Shown piece by piece: positions 40,060-48,791 of a stretch of 64,000 nucleotides of DNA. The notes beneath the pieces are model-generated. The model saw only the letters and a program-made list of their open reading frames with translations, was not told the DNA's origin and made no database searches. Where the stretch lies: NCBI GenBank assembly GCA_001657385.1, contig LYSZ01000004.1, positions 124,001-188,000 of the forward strand. The letters are read 5' to 3'. Position 1 is the first letter of the stretch, and each line of letters starts with the position of its first letter. A program made the translations under genes and the position numbers. The stretch comes from Parvularcula sp. BBD 1991-13 (GTDB lineage Bacteria; Pseudomonadota; Alphaproteobacteria; Caulobacterales; Parvularculaceae).

Positions 40060-41532
40060 CTACCCACGCCAGAACGCCGGGGAGAACAGGACGAGGATGG
40101 TGAAGAACTCCAGCCGGCCGAGGAGCATGCCCGCCGCCATCAGGAGCTTGGCCGCGTCGGGCAGGCTGGCGAAGTTTCCCGCCGGGCCGACGATGTCGCC
40201 GAGCCCAGGCCCCACATTGGCGATCGCGGTGCCGGCGGCCGACAGCGCGGTCAGCGTGTCCAGGCCGAGCCCGGCGAGGATGACGGCGAGGGTGGCGAAG
40301 GACGCAAAGTAGACGAAAAAGAACGACAGGACCGAGATAAAGACGTCGTCGGTGAGCGGGCGCCCGTTATAGCGCGCGACGAAGACCCCGTTCGGATGCG
40401 CCAGCCGGCGCGCATAGACGCTCATCGCCGCGAGCGCCACCTGGAAGCGGAAGATTTTCATGCCGCAGGAGGTCGATCCCGCGCATCCGCCGATGAACAT
40501 GATGCAGAAGAATATGCCGTGGGCGAATGGTCCCCATGCGTTGTAATCCGCAGTGGCGTAACCGGTGCCGGTGATGATCGAAACGACGTTGAAAAGGGAG
40601 AGGCGGAAGGCGGTGAACAGATCCGTTTCGAAAGCGTTCGTAACGCGGATCATCATCAACAGCGTGATGCCGGTGACGACCGCGATGAAGAACCGGATCT
40701 GGCTGTCGGTGAACAGCCGGCGCCAGTCTCCCCGCAGGAACGCGCCGAGGAAAATGCCGAAAGGCAGGCTGCCGATGATCATGAAGGCCGTCACCACCAT
40801 GTCGAGGGGCGCGCGCCCCACGGTGAGGAACGCGCCGAGGGATGCGTCCTTGGTGGAAAACCCGCCGGTCGCCACGGTGGTCATGGCGTGGTTGAGCGCA
40901 TGCCAGGCCGGCATCCCGAACCCCCACAGGCATAAAAAGCACAGGGCGGTGAAGAAAGCGTAGATCATCGTCAGCGCGAAGGAGTACTGCGCCGCGTTGG
41001 CGACGAATTTCTCCGACGTGTCCCAGGCTTCGCTCTTGAAGATCTGCATGCCGCCGACCCGCAGCGCGGGCAGGACGGCGAACGCCATGATGATGATCCC
41101 CACGCCGCCGAACCATTGCAGCATCGAGCGCCACAGGAGCGCGCCCGGCGGGGCGTCGTCGAGGCCGACGACAATGGTGGAGCCGGTTGTGGTGATGCCG
41201 GACATCGCCTCGAAAAACGCATCGGCGTAGGACAGCCGCAAGCCGCCGAGCGACAGCGGGACCGCCGCGAACACCGCAAGGCCGAGCCAGCTCGCCGCGG
41301 TCAGCATGAACCCCTGCCGGATCGAGACCGACTGGATCGGTCCCCAGCTCGCGGCGACGGCCGCGCCGCCGGTCAGGACCGAGATCGCCGCGCCGAGGGC
41401 GAAGCCGCTCCAGTCCGCCCGGTGCAGCGGATCGGCAGACAGGAGGCTCGCCGCCATGGGGATCAGCATGGCGGCGCCGAGGGCGGCGACGAGCGCCCCC
41501 GTAACCAGGAGAACCGGACGGAAAGTGACCAT
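40060..41532 (-). CDS. trkH: TrkH-type potassium uptake channel subunit
   Basis: The 490-residue membrane protein belongs to the TrkH/KtrB family. The four pore-loop filter segments can be seen: SGITTTGSTIVVG, MTTVATGGFST, TGTGYATAD and CAGSTSCGMKIF. It works with a TrkA-type NAD-binding gating subunit, which is not in the window. The ATG at 41532 (MVTFRPVLLV) is preferred; the open frame extends 35 codons upstream without a membrane signal. Confidence 0.93.
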   Translation of the reverse strand: MVTFRPVLLVTGALVAALGAAMLIPMAASLLSADPLHRADWSGFALGAAISVLTGGAAVAASWGPIQSVSIRQGFMLTAASWLGLAVFAAVPLSLGGLRLSYADAFFEAMSGITTTGSTIVVGLDDAPPGALLWRSMLQWFGGVGIIIMAFAVLPALRVGGMQIFKSEAWDTSEKFVANAAQYSFALTMIYAFFTALCFLCLWGFGMPAWHALNHAMTTVATGGFSTKDASLGAFLTVGRAPLDMVVTAFMIIGSLPFGIFLGAFLRGDWRRLFTDSQIRFFIAVVTGITLLMMIRVTNAFETDLFTAFRLSLFNVVSIITGTGYATADYNAWGPFAHGIFFCIMFIGGCAGSTSCGMKIFRFQVALAAMSVYARRLAHPNGVFVARYNGRPLTDDVFISVLSFFFVYFASFATLAVILAGLGLDTLTALSAAGTAIANVGPGLGDIVGPAGNFASLPDAAKLLMAAGMLLGRLEFFTILVLFSPAFWRG

Positions 41533-41668
41533 GAACGGATCGCCGCGCTGCGCCTCGCCGAGGCCGCCGTAAAGGCGGCCAGTTATGGATCGCGTCGGCC
41601 CGAAAGGTCCAGACAAAGGTCCAGACAAAAGGTCCATACGGGGCGCCGGCGGCGTGTCGCCGATGCGG

Positions 41669-42133
41669 TTAGTGGATCTGGCGCGGATCGTAGGGGCTGT
41701 CGAGGGAAAACGCCGGAATGTCCACGTCGAACGCCTCGCCGTCCGGGGTTTCCATGCGGTAGGCCCCGACCATCAGGCCCGAGGGCGTGGTCAGCGGCGC
41801 GCCGGAGGTGTACTCAAAGCCTTCCCCCGGACGGATCAGCGGCTGTTCGCCGACCACGCCGTCGCCCATGACCTCGTCGGTGTGGCCGCGCGAATCCGTG
41901 ATCCGCCAGTACCGGGTGCGCAGCCGGACCGACGTGCTCGATTCGTTGTCGATGCGCACGGTATAGGCCCAGACATAGCGCGGCTCGTCCGGGTCGGACT
42001 GGTCGTCCATGTAATAGGGGCTGACGCTCACCCGGATGCCCTTGGTGATGCGTTCATAGATTGTCTCTTCCTCTTCCGTCATGAGATAACCCGGCTCGCT
42101 GAAGCCGATACTGTCTTCGCTGTCCGCCGCCAT
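41669..42133 (-). CDS. apaG: ApaG-domain protein
   Basis: ApaG/FxaG proteins are small fibronectin-III-like domains of uncertain role, linked in enterobacteria to CoA and cobalt/magnesium phenotypes. This 154-residue version has [41 protein letters not shown] and GMVGAYRM-like core motifs (here LMVGAYRM). The start at 42133 has AGGAGCGG upstream; an internal ATG at 42082 would give the usual 137 residues but lacks such a site. It diverges from the dCTP deaminase gene. Confidence 0.93.
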   Translation of the reverse strand: MAADSEDSIGFSEPGYLMTEEEETIYERITKGIRVSVSPYYMDDQSDPDEPRYVWAYTVRIDNESSTSVRLRTRYWRITDSRGHTDEVMGDGVVGEQPLIRPGEGFEYTSGAPLTTPSGLMVGAYRMETPDGEAFDVDIPAFSLDSPYDPRQIH

Positions 42134-42352
42134 GACGCCGCTCCTGACCGTTTCAATTTTTTCCGTCCCCAGTTTAGAGGGCGTTGCGGTCGAGCGCCAG
42201 AGAGCGCCGAACAATTCAACGAGAAGGGGTGCGCGAGGTCCCGAGCGCGCCTCGTTTGCCCTTCAAATCCAAGGCGATGGCGGGTTTTCGGCGTTCGCCG
42301 GAGGGGTTTTTTGGGGTTGCGCGGGCCGCGCGCAGCGTGCAAGGCAGGAGCG

Positions 42353-43522
42353 ATGACGGCATTAACCAGTTCCGCGCCCGGCGCTTCCCCCGCGCTGGAG
42401 GCGCTGCGCCAGGGGGGCGGCGTCGCTGCGGCCGAGGCCGTCGCCGCCCTGATCGAGGCCGGCGCCGTCTCGAACGCCGACCCGGCGCGGCTCCAGCCCG
42501 CGAGCCTCGACCTTACCCTCGGGGCGCGCGCCTGGCGGGTGCGCGCTTCGTTCCTGCCTTCCCGCGCGCGCACCGTCGCGGCGCGCCTTGAGGACGGGCT
42601 CGCGATGAAGGAGATGGACATCGGCGCCGGCGCGGTGTTCGAGCGCGGCTGCGTCTACCTGGTGGAGTTGAACGAACGCCTCGCCCTGCCGCCGGAGATT
42701 GAGGGGGCGGCCAATCCGAAAAGCTCCACGGGCCGCATCGACGTTTTCGTGCGGCTGGTGACCGATTACGGCGCCGCCTTCGACGTCGTGCCCCCAGGCT
42801 ACCGGGGACCGCTCTACGCGGAAATCAGCCCGCGCAGCTTTTCGATCCAGGCGCGGGCCGGTTCGTCCCTCAACCAGCTTCGCCTGAAGCGCGGCGTCTG
42901 CCGGGTCGACGACGGCGCGCTGGCGGCGCTTCACCGCGACAGGCCCCTGACGGACGGGGTCGCGGACATCGCGGACGGGCTGGGCGTCAGCGTCTGCCTT
43001 CGCGGGGGCGCGTCCGCTGACGGCGACGCGGCGGTGATCGGCTGGCGGGCGCGGCGCCATTCCGGCCTTATCGACGTGGACGCGCCCGGCGCGCTTGATC
43101 CGAACGATTTCTTCGAACCCCTGGGCCCGCAGAAGTCCGGCTTCATCATTCTTGACCCGGACGAGTTCTATATTCTCGCCTCCAAGGAGGCGGTGGCGGT
43201 GCCGCCGGACATGGCGGCGGAGATGACGCCGATCAGTCCCGGCCTCGGCGAGTTCCGGGTGCATTACGCCGGGTTCTTCGATCCCGGCTTCGGCTGGTCC
43301 GGAGACGGCGCGAATGGCGGCGGCCCCGACGGCAGCCGCGCCGTCCTGGAGGTGCGCAGCCATGACGCGCCGTTCGTGCTGGAAGACGGCCAGCTTGTCG
43401 CGCGGCTCGTTTATGAACGCATGGCCGCGCGCCCGCAGCGGCTTTACGGCGCGGATCTTCAGTCCAACTATCAGGGGCAGGGGCTGAAGCTGTCCAAGCA
43501 TTTCCGCACGGCGCCGGCCTGA
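42353..43522 (+). CDS. dcd: 2'-deoxycytidine 5'-triphosphate deaminase, long form
   Basis: The 389-residue protein matches the long alphaproteobacterial dCTP-deaminase type, with two related halves. The N-terminal half has LQPASLDLTLGARAWRV, AANPKSSTGRIDVFVRLVTDYG and LYAEISPRSFSIQARAGSSLNQLRL. The C-terminal half has FIILDPDEFYILASKE, GEFRVHYAGFFDPGFGW and LEDGQLVARLVYE. It makes dUTP for dTMP synthesis. AGGAGCG lies before the ATG at 42353; the reading frame upstream of it to 41585 is antisense to apaG and not used. Confidence 0.93.
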   Translation: MTALTSSAPGASPALEALRQGGGVAAAEAVAALIEAGAVSNADPARLQPASLDLTLGARAWRVRASFLPSRARTVAARLEDGLAMKEMDIGAGAVFERGCVYLVELNERLALPPEIEGAANPKSSTGRIDVFVRLVTDYGAAFDVVPPGYRGPLYAEISPRSFSIQARAGSSLNQLRLKRGVCRVDDGALAALHRDRPLTDGVADIADGLGVSVCLRGGASADGDAAVIGWRARRHSGLIDVDAPGALDPNDFFEPLGPQKSGFIILDPDEFYILASKEAVAVPPDMAAEMTPISPGLGEFRVHYAGFFDPGFGWSGDGANGGGPDGSRAVLEVRSHDAPFVLEDGQLVARLVYERMAARPQRLYGADLQSNYQGQGLKLSKHFRTAPA

Positions 43523-43570
43523 GACGCCCGTTCCGGACCGCCCGCCGGCTCGGCCCTCGCCCGCAATCCG

Positions 43571-43939
43571 TTAGGAGGCGGGCAGCCCCTTCACCACATG
43601 GTCGAGGACTTCGTTGAGCTGGCTGCTGGGGCTGAATTCGATATACTTCGTGTCCGTCTCCACGGCGATGGTGTGGCCCGGCGGCCAGTAGTAGAGATCG
43701 CCCGCCTCGACGGTTTCAGCGCCGCCGTCCTGGTAGCCGACCTGAATCCGACCTTCCAGCACGTATCCCCAATGCGGGCACTGGCAATGGTCGTGCGGCA
43801 GGCCTTTGAGAAAGGCGCAGAAGTCCGTGCCCGCGGGCAATTGCATCAGGGCCATGGTGTAGCCGTCCTGCTCGACGCCCCGCGCCATGTCTCCGAGTTG
43901 CGCGCGCGCCTGAGGCGCTTCAGCGGCGGAAATTTTCAT
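43571..43939 (-). CDS. Cupin-fold protein
   Basis: The 122-residue single-domain cupin has HDHCQCPHWGYVLEGRIQVGY, which covers the first cupin motif (His and Glu-like metal ligands), and GDLYYWPPGHTIAVETDTKYIEFSP for the second. It binds a metal in related proteins; the role is unknown. It converges with dcd (48 bp apart). Confidence 0.88.
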   Translation of the reverse strand: MKISAAEAPQARAQLGDMARGVEQDGYTMALMQLPAGTDFCAFLKGLPHDHCQCPHWGYVLEGRIQVGYQDGGAETVEAGDLYYWPPGHTIAVETDTKYIEFSPSSQLNEVLDHVVKGLPAS

Positions 43940-44953
43940 ATCGCATCCTTTGTTTCACGAAGGCTTTCGTTTCGCGGAAAATGACTGTGCCTGACCTATT
44001 GTATACTTGCCGGGAGACGCGGCGTCTTGCGCAGAATTGTGACAAGCCCGCGGCGCGCGCCGGTCATGGGCCGGCATGTTTGGTTGCGCGCCCATTATCG
44101 GCGCCCACATCGTCTGCGTTGGGAGCATAAGCGTCTGCGTTGGGGGCATAAGCCCGTGCGGGCTTGCAAGTTCGCGGTTTCGCAAAGCCGCGTATGACCA
44201 AGCTGTGTACGACCAAGCCGTATATGCATCAGGCCGGGGCGCAGCGTGTTTCCCGCCGCCGGACGCGCGCCCGAAAAGACCGGCCTTTCTGACGCCATGC
44301 GTCAGCTCCGAACAGGGTCGCACAGAAAAAGGGCGCGGCTTGCGCCGCGCCCTTTCTTTCGCTGCTCGCGAAAAATGCCGGAGATAGCCCCAATCCAGTG
44401 AGAATGTGCGTCTCCGAACGCCGTCGTTAACTCAAGGGTATGGTCGCTCGCGCGCCCGCCCCTGAACTCCGACCGCTGGATCCGTCGGCTGCGGTTTCCA
44501 TGCGGACGATCGTCATCGTCGCCATTGTGTCCGCACCCGTAAGGATCCACGCTACTTCTCGTCAAATCCAACACGGAGCCTTCATTGACGGTCAGTATCG
44601 TGCGCTGAATTGCAGCTTGACCCGCTGCACACAGCGATGCCGGTCTTCCTTGTTCGTCGCTCTTGCAAACGTCGCACAGAAAGAGGACTGCTCAAAAGTC
44701 CGTCACACGCATATCAGATCCGCCTGCGACCGATCGATCAACAAACGTCAGAGCCCGTCGCCGATCTCAGCGTGCATTGATGCGGTCCCCGGAACCCCAT
44801 GCCAGGCGAATGCCCAGGCGGTGACAAGAAATTCCTTGGGAAACGATCAATATAGTTAGGATACCAATCTTTAAAAAAAGATCGAATCATTCTTTTCCAC
44901 ATTTTGCGCGGTCTGCGCGAAGGGAAAGATAACCCGGCTTTTCCAGGTGTTTG
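43940..44953. other. Gene-poor kilobase with short repeats and an orphan terminator
   Basis: No gene is recognised. Two short tandem duplications occur: a 21-bp unit GTCTGCGTTGGGAGCATAAGC twice at about 44110-44152, and a 15-bp unit around GACCAAGC twice at about 44186-44220. A strong terminator hairpin stands at 44326-44359. A 139-codon plus-strand frame (44440-44859) has Cys/Arg-rich sequence without recognisable domains and no ribosome site. Base composition to the right of 44500 is lower in GC than the surroundings. An AT-rich stretch lies at 44845-44905. Confidence 0.5.
44326..44359 (-). terminator. Strong hairpin terminator without an assigned gene
   Basis: GGGCGCGGC (44331-44339) pairs with GCCGCGCCC (44344-44352) around a TTGC loop. 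It is flanked by AAAAA on the left and TTTCTTT on the right, so it can terminate in both directions, best on the minus strand. The nearest minus-strand gene ends at 44954, about 600 bp away, and no plus-strand gene precedes it. Confidence 0.8.
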
Positions 44954-45610
44954 TCAGTCTTTTACGAAGATGACGGCGAGATTGTTCGCCGGCATTTCCA
45001 CAATGGTTTCCAGGCGGAGCGCAGCTTCTTGCGCGAGCGGCGCAATATCCTGCTCAAGGTCGCGCACGCCCCATGCCGGGTTGCGCGCTTTGAGGCTGCG
45101 GTCGAAGGCTTCGTTCGAGGGCGCGGTGTGCGCGCCGCGGCGAGAGAACGGCCCGTAAAGGAACAGCTTGTCGCCGTCCCCGAGCAGGCGTCCCGCGCCG
45201 GCGAAGAGCCCCCGCGCCGCATCGAAAGGCGCAATGTGGATCATGTTGACGGACACCATCCCGGCGAGCGGCGCGAGGTCGTCGACGCCCCAGTCCGCGT
45301 CCGTCGTTGCGATGGCGTGCGGTCCGGAAAGGTTGGGAAGCTGCGCCGTCTCGATCCAGGCGGCGATGGACGCCCGCGCCTTGTCGTCCGGATCGCCGGT
45401 GCGCCACTGCGCGCCGGGCAGGGCCTCGGCGAGCCGGACTGCGTGTTCGCCCGTGCCGCCGCCGAGTTCAAGGATCGCGCCCGAGGCCGGCATATGCTTG
45501 AGGAAAACATCGCGGATCGGCCGCCAGTTGCGCGCAACCGACGGCGAGAACAGGCGCGCGCCGGCCTGTGCGCGATCTTCTAGGGCGGATGGAGGGGTCG
45601 GTTCGGTCAT
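44954..45610 (-). CDS. DUF938-family SAM-dependent methyltransferase
   Basis: The 218-residue protein matches the DUF938 (Pfam) methyltransferase-like family. It has SPSVARNWRPIRDVFLKHMP at the start, the SAM-binding loop ILELGGGTGEHAVRLAEALP (about 42-61), VNMIHIAPFDAARGLFAGAGRLL, and FLYGPFSRRGAHTAPSNEAFD, all hallmark segments. The substrate is unknown. It follows the radical SAM gene on the same strand after a 24-bp gap from its stop, so the two may be an operon. Confidence 0.92.
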   Translation of the reverse strand: MTEPTPPSALEDRAQAGARLFSPSVARNWRPIRDVFLKHMPASGAILELGGGTGEHAVRLAEALPGAQWRTGDPDDKARASIAAWIETAQLPNLSGPHAIATTDADWGVDDLAPLAGMVSVNMIHIAPFDAARGLFAGAGRLLGDGDKLFLYGPFSRRGAHTAPSNEAFDRSLKARNPAWGVRDLEQDIAPLAQEAALRLETIVEMPANNLAVIFVKD

Positions 45611-45634
45611 GGGGCCAGTCTTACCGGCAACGGC

Positions 45635-46588
45635 TCATCCTGAACAGCTCGCGCCGCCCAGAACGCAGAACCGGGCGCAGTGGGGGTGGTTGAGCGCCAC
45701 CGGTCGAGCCGCCTCGGCGAGGCTTGCGCCGATTTCGAAACGCGGATCATAGGGGATGAGGGTGCATGCGGCGACGCTCGGCGCCGGCGCGCCCTTTCGA
45801 TGGATCACCATGCGCGATGTCGCGCACATGACGTCGTCCGGGCGCTTGCCGAGGACGCCCCAGCATCCCTCGCTGATTTCCGGAACTGGCGCGGCCTCGT
45901 CCATCTCCGGGAAAAGAACGAGATCCTGCGGGTTCGCCGCGTCGAGCGGCGCGCCGCGCCGCGCGAACAGCCTGGCGAAGCCGGCGCGCACGGCGTCCTC
46001 GTCTTCGTCCCAACGCATCCGTCCGGCCACGGAGAGCCGGAACCCGCCTTCGGCGAGCCAGGCGAGGCCCGCCATCGTCGCCTCGAACCCGCCGGCCCCG
46101 CGCTCGGCGTCGTGAACCGGCGCGGCGTAGTGGTCGATGCTGACCCGCATGGACAGCCGCGCGCCGTACCGCGCCCGCAGCCTGACCAGCGCCTGTCTGA
46201 CGTTCGGGCGCATCATTGGGCGCATGGCGTTGGTGAGAATGAGAACGCGCAGGCCGCGCGACAGCGCGTCCCCGGCCATGGCGGTCATGTCCGGGTTCAT
46301 GAAGGGCTCCCCGCCGGTAAAGCCGATCTCCGCCGCGCCCATGGCTTCGGCCTCGTCAAGAAAAGGGGCCAGCGCGGCGGCGGTGATGTAGATCAGGCGG
46401 TCGTTTGTCGGCGAGGACTCGATATAGCAGTGGGCGCATTCGATATTGCACAGCGTGCCGGTGTTGACCCACAGGGTCTCCAGGCCCCTGAACGGCGCCT
46501 TCGCGCGGGGCGCGCCGTCCGCGGTGACATCGGGATCGAGGAACCGTTTCCGCGCCGGCGGCGATTTTTCCGGAGCTGCCTCGCTCAT
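45635..46588 (-). CDS. Radical SAM protein of unknown substrate
   Basis: The 317-residue protein binds a 4Fe-4S cluster through CNIECAHC (Cys47, Cys51, Cys54). It has the SAM-contacting FTGGEPFMNPDM motif and a TIM-barrel continuation. The C-terminus is Cys-containing (CARFCVLGGASCSG), which could hold an auxiliary cluster, though too short for a full SPASM domain. The ATG at 46588 follows the upstream frame by 12 codons. The DUF938 methyltransferase lies just downstream. The substrate cannot be deduced. Confidence 0.85.
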   Translation of the reverse strand: MSEAAPEKSPPARKRFLDPDVTADGAPRAKAPFRGLETLWVNTGTLCNIECAHCYIESSPTNDRLIYITAAALAPFLDEAEAMGAAEIGFTGGEPFMNPDMTAMAGDALSRGLRVLILTNAMRPMMRPNVRQALVRLRARYGARLSMRVSIDHYAAPVHDAERGAGGFEATMAGLAWLAEGGFRLSVAGRMRWDEDEDAVRAGFARLFARRGAPLDAANPQDLVLFPEMDEAAPVPEISEGCWGVLGKRPDDVMCATSRMVIHRKGAPAPSVAACTLIPYDPRFEIGASLAEAARPVALNHPHCARFCVLGGASCSG

Positions 46589-46622
46589 GACCTGTATTTT
46601 ACCCCACTCCGCCCGGGCCTGC

Positions 46623-46649
46623 AAAAAAGCCCGCCGGCGACCGGCGGGC
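46623..46649 (-). terminator. Terminator of the SYLF-protein gene
   Basis: GCCCGCCGG (46629-46637) pairs with CCGGCGGGC (46641-46649) around a 3-nt loop. On the minus strand the hairpin is followed by six T residues (complement of 46623-46628). It is 41 bp past the SYLF gene stop and just upstream of the radical SAM start, separating the two units. Confidence 0.9.
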
Positions 46650-46689
46650 CTTCACGCTTGACGGGCGCATTGCGTCGTTTGCAGCGAGT

Positions 46690-47502
46690 TTACCGCGGTT
46701 CGCCGTAAATCGCGTCGTCCTCGTAGACCGGCTCTTCGGGGAGCGGCTCGCCGGTCACGGGATCGATCGCTGCGGGCTGAACCGGCGCGACGCTGCCCGG
46801 CGCAAGGCCGGCGGGGGCGCCGTCGCGGTTGGCGAGGGCCCATACCGCGTTCTGCAGGATCGCCGATTGCGGCTGGGCGACTTTCTCGCGGTAGATCACG
46901 TCGACCGGGGTGACCTCCTCGCCGTAATAGCCGCTGTTCCAGCTATGGCGGGTTTTCAACACCGCGCCTTCGAGGCTGACGCCGCCGTAAAGACCGCGCG
47001 AGCGCGAAAAAGCCAGGATGTCGGCGGTCTGGGCCTTGGCGCCGCCGCCGACCGGGCCCGCGGCGAGGCTGAGGTCGCCGCCGAGCTTCACCGAGGTCGA
47101 CAAAAGCTGCTCCACGCCGCGCTGGGTCATGACCAGAAGGACGATTTCCGAGGCTTCGCCGCCGGCCTGAAAACCGAAGGAAATCGAGCCGATGGTGAAA
47201 AAGGTCGGCTCCGACCAGCCGCCGTCCTCCTTGCGCGCCACCATGACGGCGTTGCCGCCCGAGGCGCCGAACATGAACCCGCCGCGCAGGGAGCGCGGGA
47301 CCACCACCATGGCCTTGGCGCTGTCGGCGAGATCCCAGAGCGGCTCATAGGCCGAATCCTGGGCGAAATAGCTGACGGTCTCGGCGGCGTCGGCCACCAG
47401 CCGCTCCGCTTTTTCTCCCTTGGATCGCGCCTCGGCCGGGGCCGCAGCCAGGGCAAGCGCGGCGAGGGTGGCGGCGATCGTCAAAAACAGCCGATTGGTC
47501 AT
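46690..47502 (-). CDS. Exported SYLF (YSC84-like) lipid-binding domain protein
   Basis: The 270-residue protein has a signal peptide (LFLTIAATLAALALAAAPAEA, cleavage near residue 25). A SYLF/Ysc84 domain follows (about 50-205), with KAMVVVPRSLRGGFMFGASGGNAVMVAR, FFTIGSISFGFQAGGEASEIVLLVMT and GGDLSLAAGPVGGGAKAQT. SYLF domains bind phosphoinositides in eukaryotes; the bacterial role is unclear. The tail (about 225-270) is Pro/acidic. A terminator follows. Confidence 0.92.
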   Translation of the reverse strand: MTNRLFLTIAATLAALALAAAPAEARSKGEKAERLVADAAETVSYFAQDSAYEPLWDLADSAKAMVVVPRSLRGGFMFGASGGNAVMVARKEDGGWSEPTFFTIGSISFGFQAGGEASEIVLLVMTQRGVEQLLSTSVKLGGDLSLAAGPVGGGAKAQTADILAFSRSRGLYGGVSLEGAVLKTRHSWNSGYYGEEVTPVDVIYREKVAQPQSAILQNAVWALANRDGAPAGLAPGSVAPVQPAAIDPVTGEPLPEEPVYEDDAIYGEPR

Positions 47503-48060
47503 ATCCAGCCTCCTTTAAAACTGGTTCAGCGGGGAAACGCCCGAATGCGGCGTCCCGGTGTTCTTGTCGTCAGCAATAACGCGCTTGCGGCGGCGGAAAT
47601 ATGGCGCGGCGCGGACGGACCCATGAATGTTTGGTCAGATTTGCGCCCGCGGTCCAGCCCCGATGCGGCCGCCGCCGCGCCTGAAGGCGGCGTCCCGTCC
47701 CAAGCGTTTCGCAGGCGTACCGGCCTGTCCGTCCTTCGCGGCGCCGGGCGGGCGCGCCACGGCGGGTCTTGAGTTGGAGCGACGCCGGCCTAGGATGGCT
47801 GCGCCGCCGCTCGGGGCGCATGCGGTCGATCCGGACCGCCCAATCAGATCCTGTCGCCGTTTCATTATCCGTGTAATGAGCGAATACATTCCTCTGCGCG
47901 AACGTCGCGGATAAAATCTTCATGCGACGCATCGCAGGCGCAGTATTCGCAAATCGCCCGCCTGGTCCGGATCGGGAAAATCCGGCAATGCGCGGCGTTG
48001 AAGCGAAAGAACGCGAAAAAAAACGACCTACAAAAAATGAGATGCAAAAAAGATGAGAAG
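47503..48060. other. Gene-free stretch upstream of the SYLF gene
   Basis: Several open frames cross this region on both strands, but none has a recognisable product or ribosome site. The right part (about 47995-48066) is A-rich with repeated AAAAAA runs. The SYLF promoter should lie near 47505-47600. Confidence 0.45.
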
Positions 48061-48092
48061 AAAAAAGCGGCCGCCGGAGGGCGACCGCTTTT
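48061..48092 (-). terminator. Terminator of the cold-shock gene
   Basis: AAAAGCGG and CGCC (48063-48075) pair with GGCG and CCGCTTTT (48080-48092) with one C/A mismatch and a GGAG loop. The minus strand continues in a T tract. It lies 31 bp after the csp stop. Confidence 0.85.
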
Positions 48093-48122
48093 CAATTCAT
48101 GTAGTTTCAGGGGAGACGGCCG

Positions 48123-48326
48123 TTACTCGACCCTTATGTTAGAAGCGGCGGTCTTACCGCGCTGATCCGCCAACTCGTAAGAAACTTTTTGACCATCCTG
48201 CAGTCCTTGAAGGCCTGCCGCCTGAACGGCGGTGATATGGACGAATACGTCCTTTCCGCCGTCGTCAGGCTGGATAAACCCATATCCCTTCGTTGGGTTA
48301 AACCACTTTACGGTGCCCGAAGCCAT
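48123..48326 (-). CDS. CspA-family cold-shock protein
   Basis: The 67-residue OB-fold protein binds single-stranded nucleic acid. It shows GTVKWFNPTKGYGFI with RNP1 (KGYGFI) and RNP2 (VFVHI), and ends with TAASNIRVE. It is likely an RNA chaperone. A 5' untranslated region of about 130 nt is inferred from the promoter at 48460-48488, as common for csp genes. It is monocistronic, ending at its own terminator. Confidence 0.96.
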   Translation of the reverse strand: MASGTVKWFNPTKGYGFIQPDDGGKDVFVHITAVQAAGLQGLQDGQKVSYELADQRGKTAASNIRVE

Positions 48327-48791
48327 TGTCGTCGATCTCCTTTACCAGTTTCGTTTGCTGCGAATCTCGCAGCCGGCTCGGCAACCATGTCTTGGAAACT
48401 TGAGAAGCGGGCCCTAGGCGAGTTTCATAAAAGTCGGCCAAAACAAAGTCGCGCTGTGAAGTACAACGCGGCGACAGGCCTGCGTCAAGCGCAATCATCA
48501 TGATATTTTTTATTGAATTTTGCCAATACTATTTAGTTATCAATGTTTAATCGGCCAATATGGTTCGACCGGCGCCGCGGCCCGCCCGTGCTCAAACAAT
48601 CCGTGTAAGGGCGAAGCGCTGCAACCCGGCGCCGCGTGCGCAAAGGTGCGCCGGCGCTCTGTGCAAGGCGGCGCGTGACGCAGGAAAGGCTGCGCCCAAC
48701 GGGCGTCATGTGTAAAGAAGCCCTTTCAGTTGATAGGAAAAACCGATTGCCGGCGGGTGCGCTTTCCATGGCCGCGCTTCGCGGCGGAGCC
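48327..48791. other. csp leader and AT-rich intergenic region
   Basis: This 465-bp gap holds the presumed csp untranslated leader (48327-48452), a promoter candidate (48460-48488), an AT-rich block at 48497-48560, and then non-coding DNA up to the stop of the DsbA-like gene. No gene or terminator for the DsbA-like gene was identified. Confidence 0.5.
48460..48488 (-). promoter_or_regulatory. Candidate sigma-70-type promoter of the csp gene
   Basis: On the minus strand TTGACG (48488-48483) and TGTACT (48465-48460) are separated by 17 bp. The -35 is good and the -10 weak. Position and spacing fit transcription of csp with a leader of about 130 nt. Confidence 0.45.

Noticed and set aside
44110-44225. 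Short repeats considered as a CRISPR or integron site
   Set aside because: There are only two units of each and no cas or integrase gene nearby.
44440-44859. 139-codon plus-strand frame
   Set aside because: It has no ribosome site or domain, and no second line of evidence; mentioned only in the gap description.
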